Below are positions 1 to 5,463 of a stretch of 32,615 nt of DNA, piece after piece. The notes below the pieces were generated by a model. The model saw nothing but the letters and a program-made list of their open reading frames with translations, had not been told where the DNA came from and did no database searches. Where the stretch lies: positions 1-32,615 of the IMG/VR virus record IMGVR_UViG_3300034685_000271. The stretch is one strand, 5' to 3'. Position numbers and translations under genes: made by a program. The stretch comes from a virus. Position 1 is the stretch's first letter; the number at the start of each line of letters is the position of its first letter.

Positions 1-61
1 TGTAAATATATATCCGAATAGGTAAAACCTATCATAACGGCGAAATATGGCGCTTTTCGTG
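1..61. repeat. 61-bp terminal direct repeat (left copy)
   Basis: These 61 bases are identical to 32555-32615. Exact end identity of this size is what an assembler leaves on a circular or circularly permuted molecule, so the true genome is about 32,554 bp and gene order wraps from the small ORF at 32489 into the metallophosphoesterase at 94. It could also be a real short terminal repeat. A 6-bp inverted repeat (ATAGGT/ACCTAT, 18-32) lies inside it. Confidence 0.9.
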
Positions 62-72
62 AGCGCTTTTTT
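50..72 (+). terminator. Possible intrinsic terminator upstream of the metallophosphoesterase
   Basis: GCGCT (50-54) pairs with AGCGC (62-66) around a 7-base loop and is followed by six T (67-72). The stem is short (5 bp), so it may be weak. On the circular map it would end or attenuate transcription arriving from the tail genes before the metallophosphoesterase and lysis genes. Confidence 0.45.
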
Positions 73-93
73 CATGCCGAAAGGGGGTTTCAA

Positions 94-864
94 ATGCAAG
101 TAGCAACGTATGAATTTGAAGGAGAGTATATCGATATTTTACCGATTGGAGATTTGCATTTAGGTTCAGAAGAAAGTATGTTTGACAAAGCAGTAGAATT
201 TGTAGAAAACAATCCAGAAGCCAAAATAATCCTTCTTGGAGACCTTGTTGACAATGCAATTGCAGAAAGTTTAGGTGATGTTTATTCCCAGACAACAAAT
301 CCACACGGCGCTTTGCAGGCAATTTTGGAATTTCTGACAAAGTATAAGGAGCGTATCCTGGGGGTGGTAAGTGGAAACCATGAAAGAAGAACATGGAGAA
401 AGGTTGGAGTAGACCCAATTAGGCTTTTCTGCGAAGAATTACAAATTCCATATGCAGATGATTTATTGGTTTTGGATATTGGGATTAAAGGTAAATCTTC
501 TTTTAGAGGTAGTAAGCGAAGAACTCATTATGCAATTGCCTGCCATCATGGGAGTAGTGGAGGACGGTTTCCAGAAAAGAGCATGAGACAGCACAGATAT
601 TTTCAGTCTATGGTTTCCAATGTAGATATATACATTACAGGGCATACTCATGTTCCGCAAACAAGTATGACTGCGGTATATGAGTATGACCCACGAAACA
701 AAAACATAACGATAAGAAACATGCAGCATATCACCGTTCCCGCGTGGACGCAAGAAAAATACGCAAGACAAAAGATTTTACCCCCGAGCCCTGCAACAGT
801 CTTGATCTTGAGATTGTACGCATCAAAAGAGAAGAAACACGAAGTGTTTATGAAGTCGAGGTGA
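94..864 (+). CDS. Calcineurin-like metallophosphoesterase
   Basis: The 256-aa product has the ordered metal-binding motifs of the calcineurin-like phosphoesterase fold: GDLHLG (D20, H22), GDLVDN (D50, D53), GNHE (N95, H96), HHG (about 151-153) and GHTH (H184, H186). It probably hydrolyses a phosphoester with two bound metal ions; the substrate (nucleotide, nucleic acid or other) cannot be told. The ATG follows AAGGGGG. It is the first gene after the circle junction and precedes the lysis genes. Oddity: from about base 765 the -1 frame encodes a more typical strand-rich C-terminus (ends YEVEV) and stays open into the next gene, while the annotated frame ends with an unremarkable 30-residue tail. 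The last 30 residues may therefore be displaced by an indel. Confidence 0.85.
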   Translation: MQVATYEFEGEYIDILPIGDLHLGSEESMFDKAVEFVENNPEAKIILLGDLVDNAIAESLGDVYSQTTNPHGALQAILEFLTKYKERILGVVSGNHERRTWRKVGVDPIRLFCEELQIPYADDLLVLDIGIKGKSSFRGSKRRTHYAIACHHGSSGGRFPEKSMRQHRYFQSMVSNVDIYITGHTHVPQTSMTAVYEYDPRNKNITIRNMQHITVPAWTQEKYARQKILPPSPATVLILRLYASKEKKHEVFMKSR

Positions 865-869
865 GAAGT

Positions 870-1148
870 ATGAAAAAGGTTTGGGTCTTTCTAAAAAAAT
901 TCTGGTGGCTGTTGTTAGCAATATTTGCTTTTATATTAGGACTTTTCTTTTCTCGTGGAAAGAAAAATCCAGATATTTCTTTGTTAGAAGAACAAAGAGA
1001 AGATCTTGAAAAGGATTTAGATAAGCTTAAAAAAGAACAAGCTCAGCTTGAAAAGGAGGCGAAAGAAATTGAAAAGAAAAAGTATTTTAATAATGCTGAT
1101 GATGCTGCTAATTATATCAACAATGAACTTCGCAAACGAAAAAAATAA
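870..1148 (+). CDS. N-terminal membrane anchor plus coiled coil (i-spanin-like candidate)
   Basis: The 92-aa protein has one membrane segment at residues 5-27 (W/L/F-rich), then a K/E-rich heptad-like coiled coil at about 38-75 and a basic end. The start is the ATG with GAGGTGA just upstream; a longer open frame extends back to 744 without a stop. The next gene begins inside it in another frame (80-nt overlap). A membrane-anchored coiled coil overlapped by a secreted or membrane partner next to holin and endolysin genes is how inner-membrane spanins are often arranged, so a role in disrupting the outer envelope at lysis is a reasonable inference, not proven by homology. Confidence 0.6.
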   Translation: MKKVWVFLKKFWWLLLAIFAFILGLFFSRGKKNPDISLLEEQREDLEKDLDKLKKEQAQLEKEAKEIEKKKYFNNADDAANYINNELRKRKK

Positions 1149-1458
1149 TTATAATTTTATACAACAGTCTCCTGACGGAAGATTTTATTTGACTGAAGAC
1201 ACAGTAATTGAATTAGCTAATTATATAAAACAGTTGCAAGAATTAAATAACAACTATTTGGAACAAATCAACAACTTAAAAGAACAAATTAATAATTTAA
1301 AGCAACAAATATCTAATCTTGAAGAGCAAATAAAAGTATTAGAAAGTAAAAATTTAGAACTTCAAAAAGAGTTGGAGGCTGAAAAGCTAAAGAAAACAGT
1401 TTTAACTGTTATTGCAACAATAACATTAGGAACAACCATTTATCTTTTTGTTAAATAA
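1069..1458 (+). CDS. Signal-peptide, coiled-coil, C-terminal-TM protein (spanin-like candidate)
   Basis: I chose TTG 1069 because AAGGAGG lies about 10 nt upstream. That start gives a classic signal peptide (MKRK, a hydrophobic LIMLMMLLIIS core, then NFA before NEKNN), which the alternative ATG at 1123 would lose. The mature part has a short polar head, a long coiled coil (Q/N/L/E heptads, about residues 55-105) and a C-terminal membrane segment (about 108-128). A secreted rod anchored at one or both ends fits a spanin, or a toga/Omp-alpha-like spacer, but there is no lipobox Cys. It overlaps the previous gene by 80 nt in a different frame. Confidence 0.55.
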   Translation: MKRKSILIMLMMLLIISTMNFANEKNNYNFIQQSPDGRFYLTEDTVIELANYIKQLQELNNNYLEQINNLKEQINNLKQQISNLEEQIKVLESKNLELQKELEAEKLKKTVLTVIATITLGTTIYLFVK

Positions 1459-1472
1459 CGGGGGTGGTTATG

Positions 1473-1673
1473 ATGAAAAAACTTTCAAGCAGAAAACTCT
1501 GGTTGGCATTAGTTTTAATGGCGTTGTTTACTTTTTTAATCATAATCGGCAAAATAGGTGAAGAAAACTATATTAATGCAATGTTGTGGCTTTATGGTGT
1601 TTATTCTGGCGCCAATGTTTTGACAAAATTCACTTTTAAAAATAAAACAGAAAGTAGTGATAACAATGACTGA
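1473..1673 (+). CDS. Putative holin, small two-TM protein
   Basis: The 66-aa protein starts with a basic MKKLSSRKLW segment followed by a hydrophobic helix (about residues 9-28) and a second membrane-compatible segment (about 36-55), ending in a charged tail. The N-terminal SRKLW-type motif and two-helix layout resemble small phage holins of the SRKFW type that I recognise by style. ATGs at 1470 and 1473 are both possible; GGGGTGG favours 1473. It sits directly before an XhlA-like gene and a transglycosylase, and its end overlaps the next start by 8 nt. Confidence 0.6.
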   Translation: MKKLSSRKLWLALVLMALFTFLIIIGKIGEENYINAMLWLYGVYSGANVLTKFTFKNKTESSDNND

Positions 1674-1950
1674 CCCAAATGTCAAATTAGCCCAACACGA
1701 AGAACAAATAAAGTCTATTCAAGATGACATTAAAGAAATAAAAGAGTCTATTAAAGAAATTAACAAAAAACTTAATGGTTATTTAGATAGCAAAATAGAA
1801 ACAAAAGTAAAAACAATGAGTGGATATATTGAAGAAATAGCAATCGATGCATACGCAAAACTTGCTGGAAAAAGAGCTCTCGCATTTGCTATCTCCGTAA
1901 TTTTATCTTTGGTTACAGGTGCTTTGGCAGGGCGTTTCTTCTGGAGGTGA
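1666..1950 (+). CDS. XhlA-like coiled-coil membrane protein
   Basis: The 94-aa protein has a charged N-terminal coiled coil (about residues 6-40, EEQIKSIQDDIKEIKE-type heptads), a linker and a single C-terminal membrane helix (about 74-92, AFAISVILSLVTGALAG). This matches the XhlA/haemolysin-associated lysis proteins that work with a holin and endolysin. The ATG at 1666 overlaps the previous stop. The SD of the following endolysin gene lies inside its last codons. Confidence 0.65.
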   Translation: MTDPNVKLAQHEEQIKSIQDDIKEIKESIKEINKKLNGYLDSKIETKVKTMSGYIEEIAIDAYAKLAGKRALAFAISVILSLVTGALAGRFFWR

Positions 1951-1954
1951 GATA

Positions 1955-2440
1955 GTGAATGAAAAAATTGAAAAGTATATCGAAGAAAATTGTAAGGTTA
2001 ATAACATAGATCCAGATCTAATTAAAGCGTTAATAATGACAGAAAGTGGTGGAAATCCGAACGCTGAAAGTCCTTTTGCAAGAGGGCTGATGCAGATTTC
2101 CAAGATAGCATTAAAGGAAGTGAACGAAAGATACAGGGTTAATATTGCATGGGAAGAGCTTTTTAATCCATATAAAAACGTATCAGTTGGAATTCTGTAT
2201 TTTAAAAGACTGTTAGATTACTTTACAACCAAATATCCATTTAATCTATTTGCAGTTGCATTTGCAATTATGGCATACAATTTTGGCATAGGAAATGTAA
2301 ATACCTGGCTGAGGAATACAAAGCCAGATAACAGCCATATAGATGAATTTATACCAAAAGAAACCAGAGACCATCTTTTGGATGTAATGTGGTGGTATAC
2401 ATACTTTAAAAATAGAAAAATCCCTCCTCTAAATAGATAA
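1955..2440 (+). CDS. Lytic transglycosylase (SLT fold) endolysin
   Basis: The 161-aa protein carries the soluble lytic transglycosylase signature: catalytic Glu in ESGG (E30), GLMQ (44-47) and AYNFG (107-111). It would cleave the MurNAc-GlcNAc bond of peptidoglycan. It has no signal peptide, so export should depend on the neighbouring holin. The GTG start is chosen because GGAGGTGA lies 5 nt upstream; the open frame extends further but without an RBS. It is the last gene of the lysis block and is followed by a strong terminator. Confidence 0.88.
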   Translation: MNEKIEKYIEENCKVNNIDPDLIKALIMTESGGNPNAESPFARGLMQISKIALKEVNERYRVNIAWEELFNPYKNVSVGILYFKRLLDYFTTKYPFNLFAVAFAIMAYNFGIGNVNTWLRNTKPDNSHIDEFIPKETRDHLLDVMWWYTYFKNRKIPPLNR

Positions 2441-2446
2441 AACATT

Positions 2447-2473
2447 AGCCCCCCAATTAGGGGGGCTTTTTTT
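2447..2473 (+). terminator. Intrinsic terminator after the endolysin gene
   Basis: AGCCCCCC (2447-2454) pairs perfectly with GGGGGGCT (2460-2467) around a 5-base loop, followed by a T run to 2473. It closes the lysis block. Confidence 0.92.
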
Positions 2474-2509
2474 GTTATAAAAATCGTAGAAAAATCTTGG
2501 AATTATTCG

Positions 2510-2540
2510 AAAAAAAAGGGGCGAGAACGTGCCTCGCCCC
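2510..2540 (-). terminator. Intrinsic terminator of the minus-strand gene
   Basis: Read on the minus strand, GGGGCGAG (2540-2533) pairs with CTCGCCCC (2525-2518) and is followed by eight T (2517-2510). It lies immediately downstream of the stop of the 2550-3068 gene and isolates that gene from the lysis block. Confidence 0.9.
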
Positions 2541-2549
2541 GCTTTTGGC

Positions 2550-3068
2550 TTACTCAAGAGCGCTCTTGAGATCGCTGACGTCATCTGCGTCGTCGAGTTC
2601 CTCTACCGTGCCGTCGGGGTAGTACTTGGTTATGCCCTTTGCAGGACTACCGTAGAGCCTTCCAGTCCTCTTCCAGCGGACGATAATGGGCTTGCCGGAC
2701 GGCACGTAGACAAGGGCGCCTCTGGACACACCCAGCGACCCAACCGGCGACCTGTAAGCAACGTAGCCCAACTGCAGAATTTCAGGATCATCTATCGTGA
2801 ATTCTGCACCGCCTCTGTATCCACAATCTACAAAGACATCGTAGATGACTCCGGGGCCGGGCTTTGCCACGTAGTTGCCTTTTTCTGTTTTGACGATCTG
2901 CGCGTTAAGAGGGAATTCGATGAACAGGCTTCCCTCCTCATCCCTCTGCACAAGCTTCGAGCTAATCCATAGTCTGAACGAGATTTTGCCGTGTGTCCCC
3001 GAGCCCACGTCGATATAGTAGAACTTCGTCCCTTCAAACTCTTTATACTTCACTTCGTACCTCTTCAT
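2550..3068 (-). CDS. Unknown GC-rich minus-strand gene (moron-like)
   Basis: I do not recognise this 172-aa protein. It looks soluble and beta-rich with many Gly/Val/Tyr, contains a KPGPG turn and an ITKYYPDGTVEELDDADD-like acidic end, and has no TM or signal peptide. It is the only clear minus-strand gene. Its GC content is visibly much higher (about half G+C) than the AT-rich surroundings, and codons such as CTC, GTC and CGG contrast with neighbours. It has its own TTGACA promoter and its own terminator. Together these are the hallmarks of a moron acquired horizontally. The start is ATG 3068 (on the minus strand) after GGGAGGTGAGAAG; a GTG five codons upstream lacks an RBS. Function unknown. 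Confidence 0.8.
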   Translation of the reverse strand: MKRYEVKYKEFEGTKFYYIDVGSGTHGKISFRLWISSKLVQRDEEGSLFIEFPLNAQIVKTEKGNYVAKPGPGVIYDVFVDCGYRGGAEFTIDDPEILQLGYVAYRSPVGSLGVSRGALVYVPSGKPIIVRWKRTGRLYGSPAKGITKYYPDGTVEELDDADDVSDLKSALE

Positions 3069-3087
3069 CTTCTCACCTCCCACATCG

Positions 3088-3117
3088 AGCTTAGCACGAT
3101 TTGGGCATATATGTCAA
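3088..3117 (-). promoter_or_regulatory. Promoter of the minus-strand moron-like gene
   Basis: On the minus strand a perfect TTGACA (3117-3112) is followed 18 nt later by TAAGCT (3093-3088), preceded by an extended-minus-10 TG. The -10 hexamer is poor but the -35 and TG are good. It is about 20 nt upstream of the start codon. Confidence 0.55.
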
Positions 3118-3155
3118 GAACTATATGAAATTCATCGAACTGTTACATTAACTTC

Positions 3156-3184
3156 TTGGCTTCTTAAGAAATAAATGTTATTAT
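3156..3184 (+). promoter_or_regulatory. Promoter of the tandem Y RNAs
   Basis: TTGGCT (3156-3161), 17-bp spacer, TATTAT (3179-3184). Transcription would start around G3192, which is exactly where the terminal GTGGA helix of the first Y RNA begins. That coincidence strengthens the call. Confidence 0.7.
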
Positions 3185-3191
3185 AAAGATA

Positions 3192-3255
3192 GTGGAAGTG
3201 TAGGTGAGAGTTACTTCGATTTGGCAGAAAATACTCTCACTAATAGTTACTCCAC
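3192..3255 (+). ncRNA. Y RNA-like RNA 1 (short, no tRNA mimic)
   Basis: A 64-nt hairpin RNA. Its ends GTGGA (3192-3196) and TCCAC (3251-3255) pair, then an imperfect AGTG/GTTAC segment forms a bulged helix. An inner perfect 8-bp helix follows, GTGAGAGT (3204-3211) with ACTCTCAC (3233-3240), closing a 21-nt loop. The motif pair GGAAGTGTA ... AGTTACTCC is shared exactly with RNA 2 and brackets a bulged stem like the Ro60-binding stem of Y RNAs. It lies just upstream of a Ro60 gene, the usual position of bacterial Y RNAs. Confidence 0.75.
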
Positions 3256-3261
3256 ATGATG

Positions 3262-3403
3262 AAATCTTGGAAGTGTATGAGGTGGTTACTTCGCTGGTTG
3301 AGCGTGAGGTCGATGGGTTCGAATCCCATCCAGCTTGGAGGAATCCAGCTGTAGCTCAGTGGTAGAGCGCAATTACACCACCTCAAAAGTTACTCCAAGA
3401 TTT
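3262..3403 (+). ncRNA. YrlA-like Y RNA with permuted tRNA-like module
   Basis: Outer helix: AAATCTTGGA (3262-3271) with TCCAAGATTT (3394-3403), 10 perfect pairs. Next comes the GGAAGTGTA ... AGTTACTCC bulged stem, then an inner helix TGAGGTGGT (3278-3286) with ACCACCTCA (3377-3385), 9 perfect pairs. The enclosed domain is a tRNA cut at the anticodon: variable-loop-like AGGTC (3307-3311); T arm GATGGG-TTCGAAT-CCCATC (3312-3330); acceptor-like stem CAGCT/AGCTG plus GGA/TCC (3331-3351) capped by GNRA loop GGAA; T8-A9 equivalents; and D arm GCTC-AGTGGTA-GAGC (3354-3368). This is the known YrlA architecture, in which the Y stem replaces the anticodon arm and the effector module mimics tRNA. It cannot be aminoacylated, having no free CCA end. 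Confidence 0.88.
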
Positions 3404-3424
3404 ATTTAAAGCCCGTGGAGTAAC
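3389..3424 (+). promoter_or_regulatory. Possible Y RNA/terminator attenuator switch upstream of rsr
   Basis: The 3' Ro60-site strand GTTACTCC (3389-3396) is perfectly complementary to GGAGTAAC (3417-3424), which makes up the top of the terminator stem and its loop. RNA 1 has an even longer match (GTTACTCCAC, 3246-3255, with 3415-3424). Also GTGGTTACT (3282-3290) matches AGTAACCAC (3419-3427). Forming these pairs would exclude both the Y RNA stem and the terminator tip. Inference: when Rsr binds the Y stem the terminator forms, and when it is free read-through into rsr occurs. Confidence 0.4.
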
Positions 3425-3438
3425 CACGGGCTTTTTTT
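3411..3438 (+). terminator. Intrinsic terminator between the Y RNAs and rsr
   Basis: GCCCGTGG (3411-3418) pairs perfectly with CCACGGGC (3424-3431) around loop AGTAA, followed by seven T (3432-3438). It defines the 3' end of the Y RNA transcript. Only 27 nt separate it from the rsr start codon and no promoter is visible there, so rsr expression seems to require read-through. Confidence 0.93.
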
Positions 3439-3465
3439 ATTACCCAAATTAATGGAGGTGTTATT

Positions 3466-5019
3466 ATGGCAAAGTTTCAAAAACAGTATCGAGAAAGAGC
3501 GTTCACAAGAAACTACGAAGGAGAGAAGGTTTATCGTATGACTCCCGAGATGGAGTTGTACGAAAGAGTATTGACAAATCTTGTAGGTGAAAAGAAATTC
3601 TATACTTCGGGGGAGAAAGACTTAGAAGACTTGAAAAACGCTGTGCAAAGAGTTTTGGAAAGAGACCCGAAGTTTGTTTTACAGCTCGCAAACTACGCTC
3701 GAAACTTCATGCATTTGCGTTCAGTTCCTATTCTCTTGCTGGTTTTAGCTTCGTTGCATGATGGGGCAAAACCATATGTCAGGGAGTATACACCAAAAAT
3801 TGTGAAAAGAGCCGATGAACTTGCAGAAGTTATATCCCTCTTCAATCTTTTAGTTGGGGATATCGGAGATGCGTCACCAAAAGGTTCTTTGCCTGCGTCT
3901 TTGAAGAAAGGACTGGCTGATACTTTTGAAACTTTCGACGAGTATCAGCTTAACAAATACAAGAAAGGGTTAAAAGATGTGTTGAGAATCACGCATCCGA
4001 AACCAAAGAACGAATATCAGAATCAGCTCTATAGATATCTTATATACGACGAGGTAGGAGAGGAACTGAAACAAATACGAGCCTTGAAGCAATTGCTCCA
4101 AAAACATGAATTCGATGATGAAGCAATAGAACTCATTCGTGAGTCTCACGCTACCTGGGAGGTTGCAGTCTCAAAATTTGGGAACAAAGCTGAGGTGTGG
4201 AATGCTTTGGAATTGCCTTTTATGGCTGGGTTGAGAAATCTTAGAAACTTATTAGAAGCAGGAGCATATCAAGCTTTGGATAGAGTTATTGCGATGTTGA
4301 AAGATGAAAAATCAGTATTGAACTCGAAGCAATTCCCGTTCCGTTTCTTTTCGGCTTACCGTGAAGTGAAGGACCTGTATAATGTTTCGGGAGAATACAA
4401 AGCAAAAGTGCTGAAAGCTCTTGAAATTGCTATATTCCTATCAGTGAGGAACATACCAAAACTTCATGGAAACACAGCAATATTTGTAGACACTAGTGGG
4501 TCTATGACAAATTATTTATCAGAGCATTCGAAGGTTACTTATGTTGATATAGCTAGTCTAATGGGAGCTGTATCACATATGATATCCGACAAGTCTTTGG
4601 TGATTGCTTTTGCGTCAACCGCAGAAGAAGTAGTGCTAGATAAGGATGGAAGCATATTCGAGAATATGAAAAGAATTCAAAATACAGAAGTAGGATATTC
4701 TACATATGTTGAAGAAGCGATGGAGTTGTTAGAAAAATCAGAGTTTGAACCGGACCGAATACTATTATTCTCCGATATGCAGGTCTATTCGCAGTATGGA
4801 AGCGACAATGCTCGAAAAAGTATATCGCACTATTTAGAAGCTCATGGGCATCCACATTTTTACTCCTTCGATCTTGCTGGATACGGAACTTCAGTTCAAC
4901 CGCTTTGGAAAAAAGGAGTTACCTTATTTAGCGGTTGGAGCGAGAAAATGTTGAACTATATTGCTCTTTCTGAAAAGGAAGATTTCAGGATATTGGAAGA
5001 AATCAAGAAAAATTATTGA
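3466..5019 (+). CDS. rsr: Ro60/Rsr ortholog (TROVE + vWA domains)
   Basis: The 517-aa protein matches the length and layout of Ro60 family proteins (about 530 aa). An N-terminal TROVE module of HEAT-like helices spans about residues 15-330 and would form the RNA-binding ring. A C-terminal von Willebrand A domain follows, with a complete MIDAS: DTSGS (342-346), T413 in GYSTY and D437 in FSDMQ. Ro60 binds Y RNAs on the ring's outer face and misfolded or single-stranded RNA ends through its pore; in bacteria a Y RNA can tether it to PNPase for RNA degradation. ATG follows GGAGGTG. Two Y RNA-like genes lie directly upstream. No RtcB/RtcA repair genes accompany it, unlike the RtcR-type operon. Confidence 0.95.
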   Translation: MAKFQKQYRERAFTRNYEGEKVYRMTPEMELYERVLTNLVGEKKFYTSGEKDLEDLKNAVQRVLERDPKFVLQLANYARNFMHLRSVPILLLVLASLHDGAKPYVREYTPKIVKRADELAEVISLFNLLVGDIGDASPKGSLPASLKKGLADTFETFDEYQLNKYKKGLKDVLRITHPKPKNEYQNQLYRYLIYDEVGEELKQIRALKQLLQKHEFDDEAIELIRESHATWEVAVSKFGNKAEVWNALELPFMAGLRNLRNLLEAGAYQALDRVIAMLKDEKSVLNSKQFPFRFFSAYREVKDLYNVSGEYKAKVLKALEIAIFLSVRNIPKLHGNTAIFVDTSGSMTNYLSEHSKVTYVDIASLMGAVSHMISDKSLVIAFASTAEEVVLDKDGSIFENMKRIQNTEVGYSTYVEEAMELLEKSEFEPDRILLFSDMQVYSQYGSDNARKSISHYLEAHGHPHFYSFDLAGYGTSVQPLWKKGVTLFSGWSEKMLNYIALSEKEDFRILEEIKKNY

Positions 5020-5044
5020 GAGGGGTATTCGCCCCTCTTTTTTT
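5019..5044 (+). terminator. Intrinsic terminator after rsr
   Basis: AGAGGGG (5019-5025, overlapping the stop codon) pairs with CCCCTCT (5032-5038) around a 6-base loop and is followed by a run of T to 5044. Confidence 0.88.
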
Positions 5045-5056
5045 GTACGAATATGT

Positions 5057-5150
5057 GTCAACTACCCACCACCTATAGAGGTGGAGGCTTGCAAAAGCCT
5101 TAGTTGACTACCCTCAGCCATTGGTTGGTGGAAAGTTCCAAATTTTTTAA
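5057..5150 (+). other. Three-way-junction element resembling an IS200/IS605 end or small RNA
   Basis: GTCAACTA (5057-5064) pairs perfectly with TAGTTGAC (5101-5108). Inside are two hairpins with almost no unpaired bases: CCACCT-ATAG-AGGTGG (5069-5084) and AGGCTT-GCAA-AAGCCT (5085-5100). A weak hairpin (TGGA/TCCA) and a T run follow to about 5148. The start GTCAACTACCCACC recurs at 10940. Such hairpins with CCCACC motifs resemble the structured ends and guide-RNA scaffolds of IS200/IS605 elements as I remember them, but no tnpA or tnpB is present, so this would be a relic or a miniature derivative. A free-standing phage RNA is an alternative. Confidence 0.55.
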
Positions 5151-5353
5151 TAAGAAATTTTAGATATGAAAACACTTTTATATATATTAATCCCCCCTAT
5201 AGGCCGCTAAGCACCAATACCAAAAAAGAGCATAAACGCTTTATTTATGAGCTTTCGATACACAACTCGAAACTAAAATGTTTGAAATAAAAATAATTTA
5301 CTTACTTTTAACATAAACGTTTCTCTCCCTTAACACATAAATATTGATTATGG
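5151..5353. other. Noncoding AT-rich stretch with short inverted repeats
   Basis: I see no gene here. The stretch holds a CATAAA/TTTATG inverted repeat (5231-5249), TTTCGA/TCGAAA (5253-5272) and repeated CATAAACG words (5231, 5312). They lie upstream of the early extended -10 promoter and could be operator sites; nothing else is supported. Confidence 0.4.
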
Positions 5354-5362
5354 TGGTATAAT
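5354..5362 (+). promoter_or_regulatory. Extended -10 promoter of the early block
   Basis: TGG followed by a perfect TATAAT (5357-5362) forms an extended -10 element; no good -35 lies at the usual distance. Transcription would start near 5369, leaving a leader of about 95 nt before the first early gene. Confidence 0.6.
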
Positions 5363-5463
5363 GTAATTGCAAACGAAAGAAAAGAAAAAAATAAGGGTCT
5401 TTGAAAAGTGAATAGGAAAGCAAAAAATTTGAATTAAAAAATAAAAAAATGGGAGGGGATATT

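Noticed and set aside
744-870. Separate GTG-started gene covering 744-1148
   Set aside because: No ribosome site at the GTG; the ATG at 870 has GAGGTGA. The upstream open stretch is reported only as a possible frameshift region of the phosphoesterase.
2529-2972. A plus-strand 147-aa open frame opposite the GC-rich gene
   Set aside because: No ribosome site, lies inside the minus-strand gene and includes its terminator; long open antisense frames are expected in GC-rich DNA.
3312-3368. A tRNA gene (T and D arms both recognisable)
   Set aside because: The arms are in reversed order, there is no anticodon arm and the acceptor stem is closed by a GGAA loop. It is enclosed by Y RNA helices and fits a YrlA tRNA mimic instead.
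5057-5108. A third Y RNA downstream of rsr
   Set aside because: It lacks the GGAAGTGTA/AGTTACTCC stem shared by the two upstream RNAs and has a different three-way-junction fold.
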